Source: an uncultured Verrucomicrobiales bacterium (GTDB lineage: Bacteria; Verrucomicrobiota; Verrucomicrobiia; Verrucomicrobiales; Akkermansiaceae). Taken from it: DNA of 34,445 nucleotides. The stretch lies in NCBI GenBank assembly GCA_937901085.1, contig CALCHQ010000026.1:1-34445 (forward strand), given 5' to 3'. The position numbers were made by a program, and so were the translations under genes. A model generated the notes under the pieces. The model ran no database searches. It had not been told where the DNA came from and saw nothing but the letters and a program-made list of their open reading frames with translations. Position 1 is the stretch's first letter; each line of letters starts with the position of its first letter. Shown here one piece after another: positions 23,125 to 31,364 of this stretch.

Positions 23125-23454
23125 TTACTTCTTATCGGTCTCGGCGGAGCCATCTTTGGCCACGCTGGTCACGATGCTGGTCTTGGCAATCTTGATGATG
23201 GTATTGGGGGCGATTTCCAGCTTCACAGTGTCCTGCTGAACTTCGCGCACAATGCCGTAGATGCCACCGGCGGAAACCACCTTGTCACCAGCCTTGAGGC
23301 TGTCCTGGCGCTCCTTGAGTTCCTTCTGCTGCTTGCGCTGCGGGCGGATGAGCAGGAAGTAGAAGATGATACCGATAAGACCGAAGGTGATGAGCATGCT
23401 CATGGGGTCACCTTCCTGACCAGCTGCTGCCTGGGCAATGTAGAGTGTGTTCAT
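23125..23454 (-). CDS. yajC: Sec translocase accessory protein YajC
   Basis: A 109-residue inner-membrane protein that joins SecDF in the Sec system. It has a short N-terminal region, one membrane segment at about 19-37, then the YajC hallmark L-I-R-P-Q-R-K-Q-Q-K-E near 35-45. A small cytoplasmic domain follows (G-D-K-V-V-S-A-G-G-I-Y-G). Its ATG overlaps the tgt stop by four bases (ATGA). In many bacteria yajC is followed by secD and secF; here aroE follows instead. Confidence 0.95.
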   Translation of the reverse strand: MNTLYIAQAAAGQEGDPMSMLITFGLIGIIFYFLLIRPQRKQQKELKERQDSLKAGDKVVSAGGIYGIVREVQQDTVKLEIAPNTIIKIAKTSIVTSVAKDGSAETDKK

Positions 23455-24581
23455 TGTATGTCGTTTGCTTGGTAACGCGAGATGAAGCTGCTCTTGAAAG
23501 CAGCGAATTCACCGGCTGCAATGGCGCTTCTCGCTTGCGCCATGAGCCGCAGGTAAAAGTGAAGGTTCTGGAACGAAAGCACGCGGAGTGCCAGCATTTC
23601 GCCCGCGCGGAAGAAGTGGCGCAGGGCGGCGCGGGAGAAGCGGGTCACGTGCGGATGCCCCTCCGGGTCGAGCGGCTTCGGGTCGTCTTTCCAGCGCTGG
23701 TTCTTGATGTGGATGGGACCATCCGGGGTCATGGCAATACCGTGGCGTGCCAGGCGGGTGGGCATCACGCAGTCGAACATGTCGACCCCGCGTTCAATCA
23801 TTTCAAGAATCTGGGTGGGCGTACCCAGCCCCATGGCGTAGCGTGCCTTGTTCTGGGGGAGGTAGGGGGTGCTGTTCTCTATGGCGCGCAGCATTTCATG
23901 CTCCGGCTCGCCCACGGAGACACCGCCGATGGCGTAGCCGTCGAAATCCATGGCGGCCAGTTCCTCGGCGCAGGCGCGGCGCAGGTCTTCGTATACCGAG
24001 CCCTGCACGATGCCGAAGTGGTTTTGCAGGCCGTTGCCGCTCATGGGCTGGTGTTCGTCAATCCAGGCCTTGCAGCGCTTTGCCCAGCGCAGGGTGAGCC
24101 CCAGTGATTTTTCGGCATACTTGCGGTCGCAGGGGTAGGGCGGGCATTCGTCGAACAGCATGGCGATGTCGCTGCCCAGGTTGGCCTGGATTTCCATGCT
24201 TCGCTCCGGGCTGAGCATCATGTACGACCCGTCGATGTGGTTGCAGAAGCGCACGCCCTCCTCGGTGATTTTCCGCAGGCGCGCCAGGCTCCATACCTGG
24301 AAGCCGCCGGAGTCGGTGAGCATGGGCTTGTTCCAGCCGGTGAAGCTGTGCAGACCACCCAGGTTGCGGATGGCTTCATCCCCCGGCCGCAGGCACAGGT
24401 GGTAGGTATTGCCCAGGATAATCTGCGCCCCCAGGGCTTCGAGGTCTTCCGGATGCAGGGTCTTTACCGTACCCTGCGTACCCACGGGCATGAAAATCGG
24501 GGTCTGCACATCGCCGTGCGGCAGGTGCAGCGTACCCAGTCGGGCTCCACTCGGGTCGGTCTTGTGTAAATCAAACGCCAT
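23451..24581 (-). CDS. tgt: tRNA-guanine transglycosylase without the usual zinc site
   Basis: Tgt swaps the wobble guanine of GUN-anticodon tRNAs for preQ1 in queuosine synthesis. Its 376 residues are normal. The catalytic parts are present: D-S-G-G-F-Q near 90 (general-acid Asp), G-I-V-Q-G-S-V, and M-F-D-C-V-M-P-T-R near 270 with the nucleophilic Asp. The bacterial zinc site (C-x-C-x2-C and a distant His) is missing. Where E. coli has E-C-D-C-Y-T-C, this protein reads E-G-H-P-H-V-T, one residue shorter, and the His position is Gln (about residue 338). The gene overlaps trmB by 11 bases and yajC by 4. It may fold without zinc or have changed specificity. Confidence 0.92.
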   Translation of the reverse strand: MAFDLHKTDPSGARLGTLHLPHGDVQTPIFMPVGTQGTVKTLHPEDLEALGAQIILGNTYHLCLRPGDEAIRNLGGLHSFTGWNKPMLTDSGGFQVWSLARLRKITEEGVRFCNHIDGSYMMLSPERSMEIQANLGSDIAMLFDECPPYPCDRKYAEKSLGLTLRWAKRCKAWIDEHQPMSGNGLQNHFGIVQGSVYEDLRRACAEELAAMDFDGYAIGGVSVGEPEHEMLRAIENSTPYLPQNKARYAMGLGTPTQILEMIERGVDMFDCVMPTRLARHGIAMTPDGPIHIKNQRWKDDPKPLDPEGHPHVTRFSRAALRHFFRAGEMLALRVLSFQNLHFYLRLMAQARSAIAAGEFAAFKSSFISRYQANDIQ

Positions 24582-25158
24582 CGTTCTTCACATAGCGGGC
24601 GGCATAGATGGGCTTGCCCATGGCCTCCCATTGTTTCTGGAAATCGGTTTTCGGGTAGAAGGGGGCATTCCATTCCTCGCGGCGGAACAGCGGGCTGGCA
24701 TCCATGCGCTCGCAGACCCATTGGAAGTATTCTTCGTGGTCTGTCTTGAACAGGACTTCGCCGCCGGGAGCCAGGGCGCGGTGCAGCACGGGGATGAAAG
24801 AGTCCTGCACCAGGCGGTTCTTGTGGTGCTTTTCCTTGGGCCAGGGGTCGGGGAAGAGGTAGTGCAGGCGGCTGATGCTGCCCGGCGCCACCAGCCATTC
24901 CAGGAAGTAGCGGCTCTCCACGCGCAGGCCGCGTACATTGCCCAGCCCACGGCGGGCGCTCTCGTTGCACACCTTGCGGATGCGCCCCAGCAGGCGTTCC
25001 ACGCCCAGGAATCGTGTTTCCGGGTAATGCTCTGCCATGGCCAGCAGGAAACCGCCGTCGCCACAGCCCAGGTCTACTTCACACGTTTCCCCAGAGCCGA
25101 ATATCTGCGCGACTTCGTAACGCGTAAAATAATTTTCTGGAACAAAGGCTGTATTCAT
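24571..25158 (-). CDS. trmB: tRNA (guanine-N7-)-methyltransferase
   Basis: TrmB methylates G46 of tRNA with S-adenosylmethionine. It has 195 residues. The SAM site V-D-L-G-C-G-D-G-G-F is near 28-37, G-V-E-R near 52, and the conserved Y-L-F-P-D-P-W-P-K-E-K-H-H-K-N-R block near 99-115. T-D-H-E-E-Y near 139 and the Y-x-x-K-x-D-F-Q C-terminal region follow. It opens the trmB-tgt-yajC operon, whose genes overlap one another, and its products both act on tRNA with Tgt. A good promoter sits 9 bases before the ATG. Confidence 0.95.
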   Translation of the reverse strand: MNTAFVPENYFTRYEVAQIFGSGETCEVDLGCGDGGFLLAMAEHYPETRFLGVERLLGRIRKVCNESARRGLGNVRGLRVESRYFLEWLVAPGSISRLHYLFPDPWPKEKHHKNRLVQDSFIPVLHRALAPGGEVLFKTDHEEYFQWVCERMDASPLFRREEWNAPFYPKTDFQKQWEAMGKPIYAARYVKNDGV

Positions 25159-25167
25159 CCGGCGCGT

Positions 25168-25196
25168 ATTCTACAAGACCTGCGCGGGAAAGTCAA
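25168..25196 (-). promoter_or_regulatory. Promoter of the trmB-tgt-yajC operon, nearly leaderless
   Basis: The minus strand shows TTGACT (25196-25191), a 17-base spacer and TAGAAT (25173-25168). Nine bases separate the -10 from the ATG at 25158, so the leader would be about 3 bases. Confidence 0.7.
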
Positions 25197-25355
25197 TGAA
25201 ATCCCCCATGGTAGTACACAGTTGGGGTATGAAGGGGGCGGTGGAGGGGTGGGAATTAAAGATGAGAGGGTTAGGGCGGCGGCGTGGCCATGGGCGGCCG
25301 GATGCGGGTTTCTGGTTTCCGGGGGTGTTTCCGGCTGGGCAGACACAGATTTGGC

Positions 25356-25384
25356 TTGTTATTGCCGGGGTTGTAGTTTAGAAT
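25356..25384 (+). promoter_or_regulatory. uvrA promoter, predicted leaderless
   Basis: TTGTTA (25356-25361), a 17-base spacer and TAGAAT (25379-25384). The ATG at 25391 is exactly at the expected start point. The stretch between this and the divergent trmB promoter is G-rich and shows no gene or clear SOS (LexA-type) box that I can identify. Confidence 0.6.
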
Positions 25385-25390
25385 AATTCC

Positions 25391-28300
25391 ATGAAGCCGC
25401 GCAAGAAGGACACGCTCATCCATATCCGGGGGGCAGAGGAACACAACCTGAAAGGGGTGGATGTTGATATCCCGCTGGGGGGAATCACGGTGGTGACCGG
25501 GCCGAGCGGCAGCGGCAAGACCTCGCTGGCCATGAGTACGCTGTATGCCGAGGGACAGCGACGTTATGTGGAGACTTTTTCCCCCTATGTACGGCAATTC
25601 ATGGACCGCATGAACCGGCCTGTGGTGAAAGCGGTGGAGAATGTGCCGCCTGCTATTGCGCTGGGGCAGCGCAATTCGGTGAAGAATTCTCGCAGTACGG
25701 TGGGGACAATGACGGGGATGAATGAGTACCTGAAGCTCATTTTTTCGCGCATGGCGGTCGGGCGTGATGCCGCTGGTCATGTGGTGCGCCCGGCTACGCC
25801 GCAGAGTGTGGCCGATGCGTTGCTGGCAGAGCATGCCGGCAGGGCGGCACTCGTGTGTTTTGCGGTGCGTCCCGTGGGGGCTTTTGACGAAATGCGCCAG
25901 GCGCTGGAGGCGCAGGGCTATCTGCGCGTGCTGGCCGGGCAGGAGGTGTTGCGCCTGGCGGATGCAGCCGAAGAGACCTTGGGTATGGAACGCTGGCTGG
26001 TGGTGCAGGACCGCGTGAAACTGGAACCTGCAAACCGGGTGCGTTTGATGGAGGCTCTGGAGACGGCGTTGCACCTGGGGCAGGATGTGGTGGAAGTGGC
26101 GTGCCAGGCAGAGGAGGGCGGCTGGCTGCCTCCGCGTTGTTTCCGCAGCGACTGGTATCCTCTGCAGGAACCCCGCCCCGGCTTGTTCAGCGGCAATTCA
26201 CCGCTGGGGGCATGCCCTGCCTGTAAGGGATATGGCCGCAGCATCACCTATGATTACAACAAGGGCATTATGCCGGATAAGAGCATTGCCGGGGGCGCGC
26301 TGAAGATGCTTTCCTCGGCCACGCTGTCGGCCTGTTACAAGGATTTTGAACGCGCTAACAGGAAGCGCCGCGCGGTGCGCATGGATGTACCTTGGTGCGA
26401 GCTGTCCGCAAAGGAACAGGACTGGGTGTTCTATGGCGAGGCGGGAGAGCTTGACCCCTGGGAGGCGTATGACCGTGGATTGTGGTATGGCTATAAGGGG
26501 ATTTTTGACGATATGGAGAAGCATGCCCACAAGATGAGTGTGCGTGTGTTTCTGGCTCATTACCGGGTGTATAGTGTATGCCCCGCCTGCCATGGTGGGC
26601 GTCTGCGCCCGGAGGCGCTGGCATTTACGATTGGCGGGCTGACTGTGCCGCAGGTGCAGGCGCTGCCCATGGAGGAACTGCTGCCCTGGCTGGATGAGCA
26701 TGTGCTGGGCAGTACCGGGGCAGACCGATCGCTGGAGCAGGCGGTGAGGGAGTTCCGCAGCCGTGTGGCGTATCTCTGCGAAGTGGGACTGGGCTACATT
26801 GCCGCCAACCGCCTGACCCGCTCGCTTTCGGGTGGCGAAATTGAGCGGGTGAGCCTGACGACATGTCTGGGCGCGGCGCTCACAGAAACGCTCTTTGTGC
26901 TGGATGAACCGACGGTCGGTCTGCACGCCCGCGATACAGCGCGCCTGATTTCGGCCATGCGGCGGCTGGCTCACCGTGGGAATACGCTGGTGGTGGTGGA
27001 GCATGAGGAAGCCGTCATGCGCGCGTCTGATTACCTGGTGGATATGGGGCCGGGCAGCGGTGCCGCCGGGGGGGAGCTAGTGTACTCCGGGCCTCCCAGC
27101 GAGATTCCGGCGGAGGGGGCTTCCCTCACCGGGCAGTATCTGGCCGGCCGGCGCCGCATCCCGGTGCCGTCCCGCCGCCGCAAGGGGAAGGGCTGCCTCC
27201 GCATCGAGGGGGCAGAGTGCCACAACCTGCATGATTTTACCGTGGAGATTCCGCTGGGCGTGTATAACTGCCTCACGGGTGTTTCCGGCAGTGGCAAGAG
27301 TACGCTGGCCTGCCAGGTGCTGTATGGTTCGGTGCATCCAGAGGAACTGGATGACGAGGATGAGGTGCTGGTGCGCCGCATCATCGGGCTGGATGCCGTG
27401 GAGGAAGTGGTGCTGGTGGATCAGAGCCCCATTGTGCGGACTCCGCGCAGTACACCCGCGGTGTATATCGGCGTGTTTGAGGATATCCGCGCCTTGTTTG
27501 TGGCTGAACCTGCAGCACAGGCCAGGGGACTCAAACCGGGCTATTTCTCCTTCAACAGCGGTGATGGACGCTGCCCCCGCTGCGCTGGTCTGGGGCAGGA
27601 AAAGGTGGAAATGCAGTTCCTGTCCGATATTTATGTGCCTTGCGCCTTGTGCCACGGCACGCGCTACACCGAGCAGGCTCTTTCCATCACCCTGCTGGGT
27701 TACAACATGGCTGAGATGCTGGCGCTGGATATTGCCACGGCGCAGCGTCTCTTTGCGCATGAGAAGAATGCCCGCGCCCGCCGCATTGCGGCGCGGTTGC
27801 AGGTGCTGGTGGATGTAGGCCTGGGGCATCTGGGGCTGGGGCAGCCGCTCAACACGCTTTCCGGTGGCGAGAACCAGCGCCTCAAACTGGCGCATATCCT
27901 GGTAGATACCCTCACGGCTGAGAAACAGGGAAAAGGCCGCCTGCTGATTCTGGATGAACCGGGAACGGGCCTGCATTTCAGTGATCTGGAGGTGCTGTTG
28001 CGCGTGTTCGACCGCCTGGTGGAGCAGGGGAATACCCTGCTGGTCATTGAGCACAATATGGAACTCATCAAATGCGCTGACCACGTGATTGACCTGGGGC
28101 CGGAGGGCGGCACCGGGGGCGGCCAGCTGGTGGCGCAGGGGACGCCGGAGGAAGTGGCTGCCACCGGGGCGGGCTATACCTCGCATTTCCTGGCCGATGC
28201 CCTGCAGATGGAGTATGACGAGTTGCCGCTCATGGCGGCGGAGGAGCATGATTCCAGTGTGCCGGAGGGGGTGATTGCCCTGCGAGGCGCCCGCCACCAC

Positions 28301-30907
28301 CAGCTCAAGAATATCGACGTGGATATTCCGCGCGAGGCCATGACGGTGGTGACGGGGCTTTCCGGCAGCGGCAAGAGTACGCTGGCTTTTGATATTATCT
28401 TTGCCGAGGGACAGAAGCGTTTCATGGATGTGATGAGTCCCTATGCCCGCCAGTTTACCGAGCAGATGGAAACGCCGGACATTGACCGCCTGACCGGCCT
28501 GCCGCCCACCGTGGCGATTGAGCAGAACCGCTCGCGCGGCGGTTGCAAGTCCACCGTGGGAACGGTGACGGAAATCTGGCAGTTCCTGCGCCTGCTGTAT
28601 GCCAAACTGGGGCAGCCGCATTGCCCGAAATGCCAGGTGCCGGTAGGGCGTCGTTCTCCCGCAGAAATTCAGACTCTGGTGCAGCAGGAAATTGCGGCTC
28701 GCCCGGCCAGCCTCATGATAGCCGCTCCGGTGGTGCGCAACCGCAAGGGACATTATGCTGACCTGGCGCGCTGGGCGCAGAAGAAGAAATACCCCTACCT
28801 GCGGGCAGATGGCGTGCTGGTGACTCCGGAGGCTTTCACGCCGCTGGACCGCTATTCGAACCACGATGTGGATGTGGTGCTGGCGGAAATCAGCGTGCAG
28901 GGCAACCGCATTTCGGTGAATGGTCAGGCGGCGGATTACTCCGGTATCATGGAAACGGTGTCCCGCGCGCTGGAGATGGGAGATGGCTTTATCCGCCTGC
29001 TGAAAGGAAAGCAGGAACAGCTCATCGGCACGCGTCTCACCTGTCCCTCCTGCGGGGAATCGTTTGCCGAGCCGGAACCCTCCACTTTCTCGTTCAACTC
29101 GCCGCGTGGGTGGTGTCCGCATTGCCTGGGGCACGGTCGCGTGGGCAAGGTGAAAAGCGGGGCGAAGCCGGATGAAAAGCTCAGCCAGCTGGAGGTGGAA
29201 CTCAAATATGACCGCGAGGTGGAGCGCGCCGCTGCCAAGGATGAGGAGAGTGTGCTTTGCCCGGTGTGCCGGGGAACCCGCCTGAATCCCTTTGCTCTGG
29301 GGGTGACTCTTTCAGGCCGCAACATTGCCGAGGTGGGGGCGCTGGCGGCAGATGAAGCTCTGCCGCTCGTGGAAAGCTGGAAGTTTGAGGACCGGGAGGC
29401 CGATATTGCCCGCAATGTGTTGGCAGAGATTGCTCCGCGCCTGCGTTTCCTACAGCGTGTGGGTCTGGGGTATCTGGCGTTGAACCGCCCGGCCACCACG
29501 CTTTCCGGCGGCGAAACGCAGCGTATCCGGCTGGCGGCCCAGCTGGGTTCGGAGCTGCGCGGGGTGCTTTATGTGCTGGATGAACCGACCATCGGTCTGC
29601 ACCCGCAGGATAATGAACGCCTGCTGCGGACGCTGGATGATTTGAAGCAGCGGGGCAATACCCTGCTGGTGGTGGAACACGATGAAGATACCATGCGCGC
29701 GGCTGACCATCTCATCGACCTGGGGCCTGCAGCAGGGGTGCATGGTGGTGAGATTATGGCGCAGGGTACATTTGATGAAGTGGTACACAATCCTGATTCT
29801 GTGACCGGACGCGCCCTGATCAGCCGGGAAAAACACCCCTTCTGTGGAAAATATCTGCCGATGAAGGAGGCCGGGTGGCTAGTGGTGGAGGGCTGCACCC
29901 TGCATAATCTCAAGGAGGTGACCCTGCGCATTCCCCGTGCGCGTTTCACCGTGGTGACCGGGCCGAGTGGTGCGGGTAAGACGTCCCTCATCACCGGAAC
30001 TCTTGGTCCGGCGGTGCGGGAAGCGCTGGGCGGCAGCATCACGAGCGAGGAACGCGCTGCCTGGAAACGCAGCAAGGGGTTGGATTCGGTGCGCGCCCTG
30101 TATCAGGTAGACCAGTCACCCATCGGCAAGACACCCCGCAGCACGCCTGCCACCTACATAGGCATTTTCAATGAAATCCGCGCGCTCTTTGCCCAGAGTG
30201 CAGATGCCCGCCGTATGGGCTTCGATGCCGGGCGCTTCTCGTTCAATACAGCGGCGGGGCATTGCGAGGCCTGCAAGGGAACTGGCTACCAGCGGCAGGA
30301 GATGGATTTCCTGCCCCCCTGTACGGTGCCTTGCGAGACATGCCGAGGGGCGCGGTACAATTCCCGCACACTCCAGGTGCGCTACAAGGGGAAGAATATT
30401 GCCGAGGTACTGGATATGGACATGGAGGAAGCGGCAGAGTTCTTTGCCAGCCAGCCCCGCCTGGCCGAGCCGTTGCGCCTGCTGTGCGATACCGGGCTGG
30501 GCTACCTGACCCTGGGGCAGGCCAGTAACACGCTTTCCGGCGGTGAGGCGCAGCGTATCAAGCTGGTGGCCGAACTCATCAAGGGGCGGCGGGCGGCGCT
30601 CAATGCCATCCGCAAGGGGCGCGAACTGCCGCAGGATTTGTACATCATTGAAGAACCAACCATCGGTCTGCATCCGCATGATGTGCGGCTGCTGGTACAG
30701 GTGCTGCGCCGCCTGGTGGAAATGGGCAACACCGTGGTGGTCATCGAACACAACCTGGAGCTTATCTGCGAGGCCGACTACGTTATCGACATGGGGCCGG
30801 GCGCCGGTGCTGCCGGTGGTGCAATCACGGCTCAGGGAACGGTACGCCAGCTGGCGAGGTCTCAGTCTCCCACGGCACCTTTCATTAAGACCGAACTGGA
30901 GAGGTGA
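25391..30907 (+). CDS. uvrA: Tandem double-length excinuclease ABC subunit A
   Basis: UvrA detects DNA damage in nucleotide excision repair. This protein has 1838 residues, two UvrA units in one chain with four ABC modules. Walker A sites are near 37, 630, 989 and 1524; signatures (L-S-G-G-E) near 479, 823, 1371 and 1715; Walker B near 502, 853, 1396 and 1753. Chlamydial UvrA is similarly doubled. The second unit keeps all cysteine pairs of the three zinc modules (near 1078, 1217, 1242, 1290, 1623, 1647). The first unit keeps only 275, 396, 727 and 750, so two modules have lost a partner pair. The last Walker B reads I-I-E-E-P, with Glu for Asp. It overlaps the convergent GNAT gene by 23 bases. 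Confidence 0.95.
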   Translation: MKPRKKDTLIHIRGAEEHNLKGVDVDIPLGGITVVTGPSGSGKTSLAMSTLYAEGQRRYVETFSPYVRQFMDRMNRPVVKAVENVPPAIALGQRNSVKNSRSTVGTMTGMNEYLKLIFSRMAVGRDAAGHVVRPATPQSVADALLAEHAGRAALVCFAVRPVGAFDEMRQALEAQGYLRVLAGQEVLRLADAAEETLGMERWLVVQDRVKLEPANRVRLMEALETALHLGQDVVEVACQAEEGGWLPPRCFRSDWYPLQEPRPGLFSGNSPLGACPACKGYGRSITYDYNKGIMPDKSIAGGALKMLSSATLSACYKDFERANRKRRAVRMDVPWCELSAKEQDWVFYGEAGELDPWEAYDRGLWYGYKGIFDDMEKHAHKMSVRVFLAHYRVYSVCPACHGGRLRPEALAFTIGGLTVPQVQALPMEELLPWLDEHVLGSTGADRSLEQAVREFRSRVAYLCEVGLGYIAANRLTRSLSGGEIERVSLTTCLGAALTETLFVLDEPTVGLHARDTARLISAMRRLAHRGNTLVVVEHEEAVMRASDYLVDMGPGSGAAGGELVYSGPPSEIPAEGASLTGQYLAGRRRIPVPSRRRKGKGCLRIEGAECHNLHDFTVEIPLGVYNCLTGVSGSGKSTLACQVLYGSVHPEELDDEDEVLVRRIIGLDAVEEVVLVDQSPIVRTPRSTPAVYIGVFEDIRALFVAEPAAQARGLKPGYFSFNSGDGRCPRCAGLGQEKVEMQFLSDIYVPCALCHGTRYTEQALSITLLGYNMAEMLALDIATAQRLFAHEKNARARRIAARLQVLVDVGLGHLGLGQPLNTLSGGENQRLKLAHILVDTLTAEKQGKGRLLILDEPGTGLHFSDLEVLLRVFDRLVEQGNTLLVIEHNMELIKCADHVIDLGPEGGTGGGQLVAQGTPEEVAATGAGYTSHFLADALQMEYDELPLMAAEEHDSSVPEGVIALRGARHHQLKNIDVDIPREAMTVVTGLSGSGKSTLAFDIIFAEGQKRFMDVMSPYARQFTEQMETPDIDRLTGLPPTVAIEQNRSRGGCKSTVGTVTEIWQFLRLLYAKLGQPHCPKCQVPVGRRSPAEIQTLVQQEIAARPASLMIAAPVVRNRKGHYADLARWAQKKKYPYLRADGVLVTPEAFTPLDRYSNHDVDVVLAEISVQGNRISVNGQAADYSGIMETVSRALEMGDGFIRLLKGKQEQLIGTRLTCPSCGESFAEPEPSTFSFNSPRGWCPHCLGHGRVGKVKSGAKPDEKLSQLEVELKYDREVERAAAKDEESVLCPVCRGTRLNPFALGVTLSGRNIAEVGALAADEALPLVESWKFEDREADIARNVLAEIAPRLRFLQRVGLGYLALNRPATTLSGGETQRIRLAAQLGSELRGVLYVLDEPTIGLHPQDNERLLRTLDDLKQRGNTLLVVEHDEDTMRAADHLIDLGPAAGVHGGEIMAQGTFDEVVHNPDSVTGRALISREKHPFCGKYLPMKEAGWLVVEGCTLHNLKEVTLRIPRARFTVVTGPSGAGKTSLITGTLGPAVREALGGSITSEERAAWKRSKGLDSVRALYQVDQSPIGKTPRSTPATYIGIFNEIRALFAQSADARRMGFDAGRFSFNTAAGHCEACKGTGYQRQEMDFLPPCTVPCETCRGARYNSRTLQVRYKGKNIAEVLDMDMEEAAEFFASQPRLAEPLRLLCDTGLGYLTLGQASNTLSGGEAQRIKLVAELIKGRRAALNAIRKGRELPQDLYIIEEPTIGLHPHDVRLLVQVLRRLVEMGNTVVVIEHNLELICEADYVIDMGPGAGAAGGAITAQGTVRQLARSQSPTAPFIKTELER

Positions 30908-31364
30908 GCCGCCGGGGGCTTCTTTCCCGGTCTTCCTGCTGCCAGCGCATGCGGAGTTCTGCTTCGCCGGTGGCAGGGTCGATGCCGCGGGTGCTGATGC
31001 TGAATCCGTGGTACTGGTAGAAGTGTACCGAGTCGTTGTTCTTCTCGTAGACGTTGAGGGTGAGTTTGTCGTGGAGCTGCTGCGCGCGCCGGAGCAGGGC
31101 GCTTCCATAACCCTTGCCTTGTGCCGATGGATGCACAAAGAGGGCGGCGATGTGCCGCCCTATCAGAGAGATGAAGCCTTGGGCGCTGCCGTCGTCACCC
31201 ACCAGTACCAGATTTTCGCTCTGGGGCAGGTATTCGTCTCTCATGCGCTGTGTTTCCGCCTGCCAGTAGGCAGCGGGAATGAAGGCATGCGCCTGCAGGG
31301 AGGCCGCCAGCCAGATATCAGCCAGGCCGGCGGCATCGGAGGCTTGGTAGGGTCGTATCTCCAA
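30885..31364 (-). CDS. GNAT-family N-acetyltransferase
   Basis: A 159-residue acetyltransferase of the GNAT fold using acetyl-CoA; the substrate is unknown. It has the N-terminal I-R-P-Y-Q-A-S-D start, the beta-4 segment A-A-L-F-V-H-P, the acetyl-CoA pyrophosphate loop Q-G-K-G-Y-G-S-A-L-L near 82-91, and the later N-D-S-V-H-F-Y-Q-Y-H-G-F motif near 108-119. The start codon is TTG at 31364, immediately after the stop of the GH84 gene, so translation is probably coupled to it. Its last 23 bases overlap the end of uvrA on the other strand. The pairing with a GlcNAc-releasing enzyme is suggestive but does not prove a sugar substrate. Confidence 0.88.
   Translation of the reverse strand: MEIRPYQASDAAGLADIWLAASLQAHAFIPAAYWQAETQRMRDEYLPQSENLVLVGDDGSAQGFISLIGRHIAALFVHPSAQGKGYGSALLRRAQQLHDKLTLNVYEKNNDSVHFYQYHGFSISTRGIDPATGEAELRMRWQQEDRERSPRRLTSPVRS

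Noticed and set aside
25196..25381. Plus-strand frame of 61 codons between trmB and uvrA
   Set aside because: It covers the divergent promoters and is G/Trp-rich without any recognisable feature.
27077..29134. Minus-strand frame of 685 codons inside uvrA
   Set aside because: It is antisense to well-conserved ABC and zinc motifs and shows no protein features of its own.
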